A stretch of DNA of 64,000 nt from Rhodosporidiobolus odoratus (GCA_034387635.1 JAOANU010000001.1:1-64000), one strand, 5' to 3'. Shown: positions 1-11,554, counted from the first letter of the stretch. Notes: a model not told the origin generated them from the sequence alone. Translations and numbers: made by a program.

Positions 1-681
1 GACAATCACCGATTTTCTTGACCTTGTCGCTGATCAGATCCTTTGCGGCGGACCTGACTGCCCGGGACTCGAGGGCTAACCAGATTTGCAGCCAGTGTAA
101 GAAGCGGTCGCGCCATTGTAAGAAGGTTGCGTTCGGTAATTGTATCCGGGACAAATTTTGGATTTGCTTCGTGATGTCGAGATCGCGGTGGACATACTGC
201 GGACGGTCGTGACCGGGGTCAATAACAGGTGTCCATCGACGACGCAGAGAGGAAAGTACATAAGGAACGTTCAGAAGTGGGCGGATGAAGTCGTTCGGAT
301 TACCCTGCGGAAGTGCGAGAATGGTTAGTTGATGCTGGCCGCTGAGTTGAAGGTACGGTATGCCGAACGTACAAGCCACTCTTCGACTTCTTTCCGCGTT
401 TTTTTCTTAACCTGGTCATCCTTAAACCTCTGGAACTTGTCCTGAATTGCCTTCCGCACGCTCTCTTGATGCTCGATCGGCCAGGTCGCCCAAAGTTGAG
501 AAGTGATAATTTTGCTGACCGCTTCTCTCCATTCGTGAAGGGCATCGCTCCGAAGCTGAGCGTCTGAGAAAGCTCGGAAAACGGGATCTGCGTGTTTCGG
601 CGAACCTGGCGCGGTAAGCTTTCGTAGGATGGCATGAAACTGTTGATTATAGTTCAAGCCGTCGGCTCTCAACAAATGCAT
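1..681 (-). CDS. WxxW-family protein, left-arm copy (truncated by window edge)
   Basis: Family not recognised from known domains. The start codon is at 681. Exon 1 encodes about 103 residues with the signature LWATWPIEHQESV, and the second coding block contains QWRDRFLHWLQIW; both match the right-arm gene at 21270. The exons are separated by a short intron (donor near 370, acceptor near 305). The protein differs from its mirror copy at roughly one residue in five in exon 1 and by small in-frame indels in exon 2, far more than the neighbouring noncoding DNA, which suggests relaxed or diversifying evolution. The 3' exons lie outside the window. Function unknown. Confidence 0.6.
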
Positions 682-1389
682 GCTAGTGACGATAGTACGG
701 CGTGCTGGTATGGGCTGAGTGGGTGAGCTGCCGTTGAGTTGCTACTGTATGGTTTGTCCTCGGAATTTGAGTGTATCGGTTGTAGATTGGAGACCTGGCC
801 AGTGTTGGTGTCGACGAGGCGAGGCGAGACTAGGCGAAAGAGGCTCAGCGGGGCTGGTGAGACGACAAGAACTGATTCAAGGGGGACGGGCAGTCTCTGC
901 AGAGGAGAGAGAAGAGAAGGGACGGAAGTGTGTGGCATTCTGAAGGCAATCTGAAGGGGGGACGAGGAGCAGTGCCTGGTGCAAAGTACCGCCACACGAC
1001 CGCCCGTCCGTGCGTTGTTGACCAATAGGAGACTCTCCCTTCTTCTCCTTCCGCGGAGCCGCCAGGCGCGACATCGCAGAGCTCGGCGGAGCAAGCCAAC
1101 AAGCGCTGTTCGTGCGTACAGGTCGAGTGTGGTCCGAGTCGTACGCAACGGCCAGATTAAGTGGAAAAAGAGGCTGAAGGTATGGGCGAAGCGTTCTTCG
1201 CAATAAGCAGAGAATGAAAGTGCTGCAGCAAGAAATCTGAAAGACAAATGGGCGGGAGGGACAGGTGCAGTGACGGCTGTAAGCGCAACCCGATCCCAGT
1301 TAGCATCAATGGCACAGTCTACACTCCCCAGCGGGCGAATGTTGGAGAACGCATCGATGTCGCGGTTCTCAGACGCTCCACAGGCAAGG

Positions 1390-1640
1390 GCAAGCAGAGC
1401 TATGGCCAATGATATATGGGACGCGTAGAGACTTACAATGCACTCCCAACGCAGTCATACTTCGCCTTGCCGCTTCTGCCGGTGTTGGTGAATCCGTTCT
1501 CCTGAACCGCCATCAAGAGCGAAGTGTTGCATCGATGCAACGCTCTGCGGTGTCTACAGACAGGTCGGGCCGGGCTTGCGGATATACAGATGCGACTGCG
1601 ATAGGCGAGTAGTCCAAGCAAGCGGAGTTTAGCTAGCAAA
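1390..1640 (-). repeat. Dispersed repeat, left-arm copy
   Basis: About 250 bp containing the core CACCGGCAGAAGCGGCAAGG. Related copies lie at 20300-20560, 23348-23620 and 26018-26320. Every copy lies in a WxxW-gene flank. It shows no convincing coding potential. The rest of 682-1938 holds no gene I can support. The segment 690-1240 mirrors 20700-21260 almost perfectly and probably contains the promoter of the WxxW gene. Confidence 0.7.
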
Positions 1641-1938
1641 GCGAGGTGTAGTTGACAGACTGTCCTCGTTCTCGCCTCTTGTACAGCAGTCTCTCAGGCC
1701 TGACTGCAACGACCTATGCATTTACCGGCCTAGCTGGTTCAAGGGGGAGAGAGAGAAAGTCGCATCCGAGCCGGCCTGCCCATGCCTTCGCAACTTTGCT
1801 TTCCTCAAAACCAGAATGCAAAGCATCAGTGTCACACCTACCCACCACCCTACCCGGGTCCAAAGCCCAAGAGTGCCTCATCCCCTCCTGCCCCCGCCCT
1901 TTCCGTCGTCGTCCAACCCCTCCCTTATATCCGTTCAC

Positions 1939-3620
1939 CTACCTCGATGCATATCTGATGCGCCTCTTCCCCTTCCCCTCTCCCTCTTCTTCCACTCGCT
2001 CTCTCTCTCGCTCCCCAAGTCCCTCATCTTGCCTCCCTCTCCTCTCTCCCGCAGACGTAGGCATAGACGTGGGCATAGGCGTAGGCCTAGGCGGTGCGGG
2101 AGCTCGACCCGGATGATACTGATACTTCATCTCTTGCTGATGCTGATGCTGTTGCTGTTGCTGTGTTTGGTGCGCAGTATCGAGAGGAGAAGGCTCGTCT
2201 TGTGGAAGCTTGTGGTTGCGTGCTTGGAGAGGTGGCGGAGGTGGCGAGAATGATGGTGAGCTTTTGGAGGAAGAAGAGGGTTCGGGAGAAGGCTCGGGAG
2301 AAGGGGAAGGGGAGAGAGTAAGGTCGATCACTGCCCCTCGAGTCGCAGTTGCGGGTACAAGTGCAGGTGCGGGCGCGAAGGCGGCTGTGAGTGAGGGTTC
2401 AGGACGTGCGGGAAGGGACAGGGATAGGGATAGGGCTGAGGCTGCAGGCGGGGCAAGCGGCGAGACTGAGCTCTGCAAAGCGGTCGAAAAGGAGAAGAAG
2501 GAGAAGTCGACGAGAAGGGAGAAAACGACGACATCGAGTTGGTATACGCGAGCCGATGAGAGGTCGAATGCGACAATGTTGACGAGGAGGCTGAAGAGTA
2601 CATCGAAGGGTAGCCCCTAACCGCTGCAGCAGCAGCAGCGTTCTGGGAGGGGTACAGATCAGGAATCGACGCTGATCCCTGCCCGTCCGCCCCTCCAACT
2701 TCCCCAAAATCAGCCTGCACCTGGACTCCCTTCCTCCATTCAACCTGTACCGCCTGCCCCTCTACCCTTTGACCCGCCAAATACTCGACCACCAATCCCG
2801 CCTCTTGTTCCGTCTCAACCCTCATCCACCCCATCTTACTCACCACCCCACATCCATCCATAGCCTCGACGACCTCGAACCCATAAACCCCACATCCGGT
2901 CCTCCTCACAGACTTCTGTAAACCCTCTTTGTCCATCATCAGAGGAAGGTTGTGCACAACGACCCAAGGATGTTCTACCTCACGCACCTCCGGAGGATCC
3001 CTATTCAAGTATATCTGGAAACCTCGTAGATGATTCTTATGCAATCTTCTCGACGCTTTAACAAACTCTTCCGAGTTGTTCAAAAACCCCGTTGCGTACA
3101 TGCTTGGAGAATTGGGTTTTCGTCGGAGGGAGAGAGACGAGACTGAGATGCTCCCTCCTCCTTCTTCTCCTCTTCCGGCGGTGGTGGGGAGGGAAAAGAG
3201 GGAGGTTAACTCGGGGAGGGTCATATCCGGTGGCAGGGAGACGAGCCAGATTCGCACGCTTGATGAGGTCGAGGTCGAGGTTGAGGTCGAGGTGGGGGGG
3301 AGGGCGAAGAGAGTATTGGGAGGTATCGCTGGAAGAGGCGGAGGAGGCGGTTGGAGGTGCGGGTGTGGGTGCGGCGATGCCCCCAAGCTTAGCGCTAGCG
3401 AAGAAGATTGAGGCGCGACAGCGGGGCAGACATAAGCTGAAACGGAGGGGGAGAAGGAGCGATTTTGGCTGGTTGAGGCGTCAGAGCGGAAGACGGGAAC
3501 AATCGCGAGGGATGGTTCGACTCGCCCGAGGCCGGCGGTGGCGGCGGTGGAAGAGGAAGAGGACCTGCTCCCGTCATCTCGTGTATACATGAATGCGCCG
3601 GAAGATGGGTGTCGATCCAT
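1939..3620 (-). CDS. RRM-type RNA-binding protein, left-arm copy
   Basis: Likely RNA-binding protein. Two RRM-like folds are visible. The first begins around VRIWLVSLPPDMT, about residue 123. The second begins around WVVVHNLPL and continues through GWMRVETEQEAGLVVEYL and a VQVEW strand. The N-terminus is Ser/Pro-rich. The C-terminus, read after an intron with acceptor near 2500, is Pro/Ser-rich with a Gln/His run and a basic Arg-rich tail resembling a nuclear signal. The stop is near 1939. The start is uncertain: the first ATG at 3620 lies inside the upstream ankyrin-like remnant, and a second in-frame ATG lies 10 codons on. The mirror copy at 18317-20001 differs mainly in the low-complexity part. 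Confidence 0.6.
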
Positions 3621-4156
3621 TCAGCAACGTCGGCAATGCCGAGGGAAAGCAGATAGCGAGCATCGCGTGCTGCGTGGGATAGGCGTGACTGAGTCGAAAG
3701 CGCTGGTTCAGCCGGAGGAAAAAGAAGGGAACGCACCTTCACTCTTGCCGTGCAGTTGCCATTCAGCCATCATCTCGTAGGCCCAGAACTGCTTCTCACG
3801 CCTAGCCGTGGCGAGTGCGGGGGACTTGAGCAGTTCTTCGACATGTTGAAGGAGAAGCTCGAGGATGAGCTTGCCGAAGAGGTTCTCTTCACGTGAGACG
3901 GCGGTCCCGAGGGGACTTGGTTGCTTCCACGAGTCTGCACGTTACAGCGAGGTCCTCAGAACATGCAGGATAGCCACAGAGTTCTGTGATGAGCAGCAGA
4001 GTGGGGCAAAAATCAGTGCGGAACGCACGCTCAGAGCGAATTGCTCGTTCAGCCATTGCTTCCTTGTCTAGTTCCCGCAGTCAGTACACGACGTAGAGGA
4101 CGTCTTCCTCCTCTACGGCGACCTGGAGCCTGTCGACGAATTCCTGTTCAGTCATT
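3575..4156 (-). pseudogene. Broken ankyrin-like gene, left arm
   Basis: Paralogue of the apparently intact gene at 29673-30403. Exon 1 (EEEDVLY then VV-Y) aligns with ENDDVLLVAWYLLEL of the intact gene, but a TGA stands where one residue of the VAWY region is expected. Exon 2 starts with the same phase-1 splice (ACTCG after the acceptor), and the last exon encodes ARYLLSLGIADVAEWI, matching the intact gene's HELLTIDGAELENWL. The same TGA is present in the right arm, so the lesion predates the palindrome or was spread by conversion. The end overlaps the RRM start region. TGA followed by C is a leaky context, so readthrough is a less likely alternative. Confidence 0.6.
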
Positions 4157-4584
4157 CCTTCGCCGTGCTCGCTGCTGGTCGCCCTCCCCTCTAGATGGAT
4201 GCGGAGTATCTTGTACAGACGATCGAGCTTGAGTGTCGTCGACTGGGAGTCTAGATGTGCCGCTAGTCGAGTGCGGAATGACTTGTAGCGAGGCGGGAAC
4301 GAGACTGCGGGAATCGAGTTGGACAGTGTCGATCTGACTAGGAGGGTTCAGAGGTCTTTGTAGGGGGTTGATCGAGTGCAGAATAGACTGCTGAACGTGG
4401 TTCAAGGGATTCAAGCGAAGTCAGACGAGCGATGCAAGCACAAGGTGAATTGAATATTGAATGCGGATCTTGAACTCGTTCGACTCGTCTAAACTCATAA
4501 TGAATCTGTTCAGTCTACCTACAGCACCCGACAGTGCTTCTCGATGCTCCAACCCGACTTACGACACGCCAAGTCGAGGCGCCG

Positions 4585-4803
4585 TTATTTACTTTTCAAC
4601 CGCTGAATGACATTCTCCTCAGCCATCAACAGCTCTCCGGCGACTTGAGTGCTACCGTACACCGGCTTTGACATCCCACTCGAGCTGCGGCCCCCGAATT
4701 TGACTGGGTTCGACGTCGTCGTCCGCCCCTCTTTCCGCGTTTCTTTCCGCGTCGCCCTCTCGATCCTCCTCGCATCTCTGCCAAACAACCTCCACTGAAC
4801 CAT
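4585..4803 (-). CDS. Small 72-residue protein, divergent from GT2
   Basis: No family recognised. The ORF opens MVQWRLFGRDARRIER and ends LLMAEENVIQRLKSK. Its ATG overlaps the GT2 ATG on the opposite strand within a single CATG (4801-4804), so the two genes would start back to back with no room for separate leaders; one or both annotated starts may be wrong. The right-arm copy has a one-base deletion in an A-run that shifts the frame after about 19 codons. That argues either for a nonfunctional ORF or for only the left copy being active. Confidence 0.35.
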   Translation of the reverse strand: MVQWRLFGRDARRIERATRKETRKEGRTTTSNPVKFGGRSSSGMSKPVYGSTQVAGELLMAEENVIQRLKSK

Positions 4804-7687
4804 GCTCTACCTCACCTCGTCACATTTCAACTTCTGTCAGTGTCCACCTCTCTCTCGCTCTCCTACCATTGCCTTGGGTTGACCCGTCTCTTTTCCATCT
4901 CCAGTCCTTCCTCTAGGCCTCATTGGCGTGTTCCGCTACCTGTGGTTCGTCATTCGCTTACTAGCAGCGTGGTCCTACAAGCCTATACCTGTACCGAATG
5001 AACCCACTTATACCGCAAGGGAGGATGTCACGGTCCGCTCGCTATTTCACCTCAGCTACCTGGCTATTCCTTCTGCCTTCCACGCCCCCAGTCCTGCCCA
5101 GCCACTCACATAACTCCCCCCCACAGATCATCGTCCCCACCATCGACTCAGACTCGCACTTCCTAACCGCCATGCGAACCTGGCTCATCGGTCAACCCTA
5201 CGAAATCCTAATCATCACAGCTACTTCCGTTCTCCCCGCTCTCCAAGCTTTCGCAGACGAGATAAACGCCGAGGATGCGGCAAACAATCCGGGGGTCGTG
5301 ATGGGACGGGATGGGACGGGGAGAGTCAGGGTGTTTGGGGTCGAGCGGCCGAATAAGAGGGTGCAGATGGCAGAGGGGGTTAGAAGGACGCTGACGGATG
5401 TGATCGTACGCGTCCTCTCTCACCTTCTATCTCAACATCAGTCTACTCCCTTCGCGTCGCTTCACTCGATTGCGCTGCGACTCAGGGAATGCTTGCTCAC
5501 TTTCGGACGAACGAACTGATCCAACTCGCACGCCATTACAGATCTTCGCCGACGACGACGCCCTCTGGCCCTCGACCCTGATGCCTATCATCCTAGCCTG
5601 CTTCGAAGACCCCCAAATCGGCGGCGTAGGCACCTCTCAAATCGTCCTACCCCAAAATCCCACCGGAAAATTCACCGTCTGGGAAACCCTGGCCGCTTTC
5701 CGACTCAGTATCCGAAACGTCGAGATTGCGGCTTCTACGCATTTTGATGGAGGGTGTCCTTGTCTGAGTGGGAGGACTGCGGCGTATAGGACGGGAATCT
5801 TGAAGGATCCAGAGTTTCTGCATGGGTTTACTAACGATTTTTGGAGGGGGAAGTATCATCTCAATTCGGGTGCGTCGAGCTCTTGCTCTTCTCTTTCTTC
5901 CCTCTTTCCCACTTTGCCTCTCGCTCTTTGCGATCGCAACCGACTGACTTGACCTCTCTCTCCTTCTCTTCCGTCAATCTTCCGAGGTCTTTCACAGGCG
6001 ATGACAAATTCCTCACCCGCTGGCTCGTCTCGCACGGTTGGAAGACTTATATCCAAGTTTGTCAAGGGGCTGAACTCAAGAGTACGATGAAAGCGGATTG
6101 GACTTTTCTCAAACAGGTGCGCTCTCTTCCTCTCCTTCTTTCCCCCTTCAGCATCGATTTGTCCGTGCTATCGGGTACGCAATTCGGGCTTGGGATAGCG
6201 CTGATGTATGTCTGGCTCGCTCTCTTTCGTTTTGGTGCAGGTCCTGAGGTGGACGCGGAATACTTGGAGGAGCGATTTGAGGAGTATTTTCATGGAGAGG
6301 CATGTGTGGAGGAGGCATCCTTATGGTACGAACCCATACCTCCCTCTCTTCTCGCGACTGGATTCTTTATGAGGGTGAACCCCTCACCCCTCGCTCCTTC
6401 CGGCTGACCTTCCTTGCAATCTCGCATCTTCCCGCACTTCCATGCGATCTTCCGCCAATACTCCCTCCACACTCCAAACCTGATGCTGTAGTCGCCTACA
6501 CGATGCTTGACAAATTCCTAAACCCCATCACCCTCCTCGCCGGTCCCGCCCTCGTAATCTACCTCTGCGCCCGTTCCGCCTCGGGTCAATCCCTCCCCGA
6601 TGTCCTCGACCCCGCTGGAACGTCTCTCCAAACCTCTCCAACAGGGGAAGTATATGTCTTGCCCGTGTGGAATATTATTGTCAGTTGGGTGGTTTGGTTG
6701 ACGGTGACTAGGACGCTTAAGTTGGCACCTCATTTGGTTAAGAGACCGAGGGATGTGGTTTTCGTCCCGGTTTGGGTGTTGGTCAGTCTGGGTCTTCTCT
6801 TCTCTTCCAGTCGGCTCCTGGGTTGAACGGGGACAAACGATGCTGACTACCCGCCGGCCTCGGGTTTTGTCTCCCCGCCTTTCTCCTATCCTCCCTCATT
6901 GCCGGTTCGCAGTTTGGCTACTATTTCAGCGTGATGAAGATATACGCTCTCTTCACTCTGCACGAGGTCCGTTCGCCTCTCTCTCCTTCCCCTGCCACAC
7001 ACCGCTTCTGCGACCCCCGCCTCGGTTGACCTTCTCAATCCACCTTCTCCCGGTCTCTATTCTCCCCACTCTTCAATCCGCTGACCTACTCCTCCACTCT
7101 CGCCTTCTCCTCGGTTCCTTCAATGATGACAGGTGGGTTGGGGTACCCGAGCTGGAGTCGACTCTGCCCCCTCCTCCGATCCCTCCTCTACCCCCCATGT
7201 CGCTCTTCCTCCCCCAGCTTCCAAAGCTCACTCAACCTCAAGTCCCCCCTCCCGCTTCGCGCACCCACTTCCCCACACCGCCCCGTCCCACCACCTCCCC
7301 AGTTCGGTCCCGATCCTCCCTACCCTAAGCGATATGACCACCTATCGACTTTCTTGTTCCGAGGATCCGTTTTTGCAAGAGGCTAGGAGGGCGGTTAACC
7401 AAGATTGGGAGAGGATGAGCGGGAGGGGGGGAGGGGGGGAGGGGTTTCGAGTTGAGGATCATTTGAGGAGGGAGGAGGAGGAGGAGGAGGAGGAAGAGAG
7501 GAGGGTTAGGGGAGTTGTCGAAGGGTGGATGTCGGGAGGGGATCAGGGTCAGGGTCAGATGGAGGTTATGGAGAGGGGGAGGATGAGGGAAGAAGAGATG
7601 GAGCAGGATGAGGAGGATAATGGGACGGGGGCAAGATTGACACCTATGATTCGAGCGGTTCAGAGGGATGAGAGAGGGATATGGTAG
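4802..7687 (+). CDS. GT2 polysaccharide synthase, CPS1/hyaluronan-synthase-like
   Basis: Membrane-bound processive glycosyltransferase of family GT2. About ten exons. The N-terminal membrane helix is FRYLWFVIRLLAAW. The GT-A domain shows IIVPTID, the UDP-sugar/metal motif FADDDALWP, the SGDDKFLTRW block with the acceptor Asp, and the QVLRWTR (QxxRW) product-channel motif. Two or more C-terminal membrane segments follow (ITLLAGPALVIYLCA, WNIIVSWVVWLTV, FGYYFSVMKIYALF), then a Ser/Pro- and Glu-rich cytosolic tail ending in IW. Cryptococcus CPS1-type proteins share this layout and make hyaluronan; the product here is inferred. Intron 1 has two usable acceptors (4904 or 4916), both in frame. All catalytic motifs are intact. 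Confidence 0.85.
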
Positions 7688-7897
7688 GCTGCGTTCAGGC
7701 TCGGGTAATCCGCAGCGTTGCTTTGTAACCGCGTCCAGTAGCGTACCGGATTTCTCACGTTTAACGTAGACCGTGACGGGAGCCCGAGAGAGGGACGAAA
7801 GCGGCAAAGGCGATATGCAAACCGAAAAAAAGGTGGTAAATCTACTGAGGTCGATGCAAACCCGATACCTCACGCTCCTGCTGACCGTTCGAAGCAT

Positions 7898-9336
7898 CTA
7901 CTTTGTCCCATCGTCACGCGAATCTTCCGCTCTGTCCGTATCGTTCCCGTCGATCTCCCTCTCCTTCCCCTTCCCCCTTCTTTTCCCGTCGCGCTTGCAA
8001 TCCGTGTTCCCATCCACCTCATCCTTCTTTGTCTCCTCGGTTCCTCTCCCTCCCTCTCTCTCCGGCCCTGCATCCGTCGCGGCGGCATGGTCGGTGTCAT
8101 GCGAAGCGGGGGTGCTGGCAGGGAGCGAGGAGGGGTTTGAGGGGAAGCCGAGGATGGTGAGGAAACGAGACCATGACGAGGTGGACGACGCAGCCGATGT
8201 CTTGCGGCGACAGATGTCGCAGATGCACCTCGCCTGCGTCGACAAAAAGGGGGGAAGAGAAGGCGCGGGGGACGGGATCAAAAGCGAGGCAGGGAGAAAT
8301 TTCAAGGAAGAAGTGGTTGGAGGGGTATGTCAAGTATAGTGGTATGTTAGCACAAGTTAGTCAGAGGAAGGGGAAGAACCCTGCAGTAGACTTACCGGGG
8401 TCTTGCTACAATCAAGTACGAGACTTGCCTCCGCCTCGAAAACGCTTACCATTCCCTTCACCCATTCGCGGTATGTGTTGTAACACGCAAAGAGGGCGAC
8501 CACGATTGCCAAGCAGAGTATGACCTTCTCGTACGCCAACTTCTGGGCGGTGATCTCGAAGTCTGCGAAAACGAGAGAGAGTATAAGGACAGGCTCCCTT
8601 GCTGCGGGGTGGACAGAGGTAGACAACTCACAAGCGCCAAGTACGGCGACAATAACGAGCGCAACAGATTGCGTCGCAGACATCATCAAATCAAGTCCCG
8701 GACAAAGTCCTGAGGCAACACAGCGAGAGGGGAGTGAGCATGCTGGCTCACGGGCAGGCTTGCAAAGAGGGACTGACCGTGAGCTTGGAAGTACAGCTTG
8801 ACGTGCGCGTCTGTAATGCAAGAGGCATCAGACCCTTGCAATTCTCAGAAGAAGGAGAAGTAGTAACCTCGCGCCGCCGCTGCTTGCTGTTCTTCCTCCA
8901 GCTTGCCCTCCTTGGTGACTTTGTGATGATCAATCGATTAGTTGTATATACGACGATCATTCACAGCTCAAAGGGTATGTCAGCGTTTGAGACGGATGAT
9001 GAGGATGATCAAAGGGCGAAAAACGCGTACCTAAACTCGAGAGATCCGCTTCCTTTGCCATGTCGTCCGTCTTGTTGTCGCCTCCATGGTCGATGGTTTG
9101 CCCGGCCTCGCCACCGAGGTTACCGGGTTGAGCTGAGAGATGGACCCTGAGCAGGCATGGTAGAGGAGGAGACAAGATAACGTACCAGCATTCACACTCG
9201 ACATCCCCGCACCACTGAATCCGACCGTGGCCTCCTCGGTGCCGTACGATACCTCACGGCACCTTCCTTCCTGCTCAATCTGTTCCCTATCATGATCGTC
9301 CCCCAACTTGGCCTGAGACGCTTCCCTGGAACTCAT
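7898..9336 (-). CDS. Small membrane protein of unknown family, unit copy 1
   Basis: The multi-exon gene starts at MSSREASQAKLGDD (9336). Exon 2 encodes the Gly/Asp-rich HGGDNKTDDMAKEADLS, followed by short exons with a Glu/Ala/Arg-rich stretch and HVKLYFQAHG. Two hydrophobic helices come next (SVALVIVAVLGACE and KVILCLAIVVALFACYN). The final exon has a Cys cluster (CICDICRRK) and a long acidic/basic low-complexity tail ending at 7898. It converges on the GT2 gene. No family recognised, and whether the last exon belongs to the same gene is uncertain. Copy 2 at 11555-13053 keeps the frames with scattered substitutions, which supports real coding. Confidence 0.5.
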
Positions 9337-9965
9337 AGCCGTGTGGCGGCTTGGATTGTTCGGTGAAGGGCGAGATTGTTGTGGGAGCGAGGAGGGCGAC
9401 AGAGGAAGCCGGTGAGAGTGAGCAGCGTATGAGCAAGGCTTCTACGATGAGTGTCTGCCGAAAGCAGATATATAAGAAGGAGAGCACAAGGTACGACCAT
9501 TGAGACGGTCTTTGGAACACATGGACCCCGCGATCGCGGTGCTTTTGTTGTAACCTTTGGCGTGAGGGACAGATGGGACGCGCTGCATTGCCTGGTAGCG
9601 GCGCCGGGCGCCATTGAAGCGACCTGCGACCAGGAGAGATCGCTACGACGCGACAAAACGAGTGCAGCGGAAGAAAGCTCGTTAGCGCATCTGCAAAGGT
9701 GGAAATGCAGCAAGCAGGGAGATCCAGCATCAGCCTGGTCTGTGTTGTACACGCGAGAATATATATGGACGAGGGGAGGACGTACACGAGTCGATACTTC
9801 GGTCATTTTTCCTTTCCCGCGTCAAGGTGGTGAAACATGTCTGCCAGACGAGGTGTCTGAGCACTCCCATCGGTTCGAGACGAAGAGTGATGCAACGGTA
9901 CAGTACGGGAATAAGCGTCCAGCGTAGGGGAACGGTTGCTGGAGACGAAAAAACTGGGTGTGCGG
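9337..9965. repeat. Gene-free 0.6-kb block of the tandem unit
   Basis: Upstream region of the small membrane-protein gene, almost identical to 13054-13681 although flanking genic parts differ by several percent. Open frames of about 160 codons exist on both strands, but they overlap one another and lack recognisable features. The block ends abruptly at the fusion with GT2 exon sequence, so this fusion point is the tandem breakpoint. Confidence 0.6.
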
Positions 9966-11345
9966 CATGTGTGGAGGAGGCATCCTTATGGTACGAACCC
10001 ATACCTCCCTCTCTTCTCGCGACTGGATTCTTTATGAGGGTGAACCCCTCACCCCTCGCTCCTTCCGGCTGACCTTCCTTGCAATCTCGCATCTTCCCGC
10101 ACTTCCATGCGATCTTCCGCCAATACTCCCTCCACACTCCAAACCTGATGCTGTAGTCGCCTACACGATGCTTGACAAATTCCTAAACCCCATCACCCTC
10201 CTCGCCGGTCCCGCCCTCGTAATCTACCTCTGCGCCCGTTCCGCCTCAGGTCAATCCCTCCCCGACGTCCTCGACCCCGCTGGAACGTCTCTCCAAACCT
10301 CTCCAACAGGGGAAGTATATGTCTTGCCCGTGTGGAATATTGTTGTCAGTTGGGTGGTTTGGTTGACGGTGACGAGGACGCTTAAGTTGGCACCTCATTT
10401 GGTTAAGAGACCGCGGGATGTGGGTTTCGTACCGGTTTGGGTGTTGGTCAGTCTGGGTTTTCTCTTCTCTTCCAGTCGGCTCCTGGGTTGAACGGGGACA
10501 AACGATGCTGACTACCCGCCAGACTCGGGTTCTGTCTCCCCGCCTGTTTCCTATCCTCCCTCATTGCCAGTTCGCAGCTTGGCTACTATTTCAGCGTGAT
10601 GAAGATATACGCTCTCTTCACTCTACACGAGGTCCGTTCGCCTCTCTCTCCTTCCCCTGCCACACACACCGCTTCTGCGATCCCCGCCTCGGTTGACCTT
10701 CTCAATCCACCTTCTCCCGGTCTCTATTCTCCCAACTCTTCAATCCGCTGACCTACCCTTCCACTCTCGCCTTCTCCTCGGTTCCTTCAATGATGACAGG
10801 TGGGTTGGGGTACCCGAGCTGGAGTCGACTCTTCCCCCTCCTCCGATCCCTCCTCAACCTCCCACGCCGCTCTTCCTCCCCCAGCTTCCAAAGCTCTCTC
10901 AACCTCAAGTTCCCTCTCCCGCTTCGCGCACCCACTTCCCCAAACCGCCCCGTCCCGCCACCTCCCCAGCTCAGTCCCGTTCCTCCCAACCCTGAGCGAT
11001 ATGACCACCTATCGACTTTCTTGTTCCAAGGATCCGTTTTTGCAAGAGGCTAGGAGGGCGGGCAACCGAGATTGGGAGAGGATGAGCGGGAGGGGGGGAG
11101 GGGGGGAGGGGTTTGGAGTTGAGGATCATTTGAGGGAGGAGGAGGAGGAGGAAGAGAGGAGGGTTAGGGGAGTTGTCGAAGGGTGGATGTCGGGAGGGGA
11201 TCAGGGTCAGGGTCAGATGGAGGTTATGGAGAGGGGGAGGATGAGGGAAGAAGAGATGGAGCAGGCTGAGGAAGAGGATGGGACGGGGGCGAGGTTGACA
11301 CCTATGATTCGAGCGGTTCAGAGGGATGAGAGAGGGACATGGTAG
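9966..11345 (+). pseudogene. Headless GT2 3' half, tandem copy 2
   Basis: Carries GT2 sequence from the exon encoding HVWRRHPY through the C-terminal tail, with introns and reading frames kept. It lacks the first five or so exons and therefore all catalytic motifs (DDD, GDD, QxxRW). The tail ends in TW rather than IW. There is no obvious promoter or start, so it is expected to be non-functional as an enzyme, but it can donate sequence by conversion: the right-arm gene shares several of its variants. Confidence 0.85.
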
Positions 11346-11554
11346 GCCGCATTCAGGCTTGGATAATCCGCAGCGTTGCTTTGTAACCGCGTCCAGTAGC
11401 GTACCGGATTTCTCATGTTTAACGTAGACAGTGACGGGAGCCCGAGAGAGGGACGAAAGCGGCAAAGGCGATATGCAAACCGAAAAAAGGTGGTAAATCT
11501 ACTGAGGTCGATGCAAACCCGATACCTCACGCTCCTGCTGGCCGTCCGAAGCAT

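Larger units (their letters stand above)
1..7747. repeat. Left arm of giant inverted repeat
   Basis: This stretch reappears in reverse complement at 14188-21950. Paired positions add up to about 21935 at the inner end and 21951 at the outer end, so only a few bases of net indel separate the arms. Gene order and orientation mirror exactly: WxxW gene, dispersed repeat, RRM gene, ankyrin-like remnant, small ORF, GT2 gene. Divergence is patchy. Long stretches around 3.6-4.5 kb and 4.8-6.3 kb are nearly identical, while the WxxW gene at the outer edge differs at many residues and has small indels. The arm is cut by the window start, so its true length is unknown. A collapsed or joined pair of haplotypes is an alternative to a real chromosomal palindrome. 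Confidence 0.95.
6301..9965. repeat. Tandem 3.7-kb unit, copy 1
   Basis: Unit 1 starts inside a GT2 exon at CATGTGTGGAGG and runs through the 3' half of the GT2 gene, a minus-strand small membrane-protein gene and a 0.6-kb gene-free block. The same start sequence recurs at 9966 and 13682. Copy 1 is about 50 bp shorter than copy 2, mostly because copy 2 has a purine repeat expansion at 12527-12571. Confidence 0.9.

Noticed and set aside
9290..9806. Overlapping 165- and 157-codon minus frames in the tandem-unit block
   Set aside because: Both overlap a plus-strand frame of similar length, and none has features. The repetition at 13007-13523 only reflects the DNA duplication.
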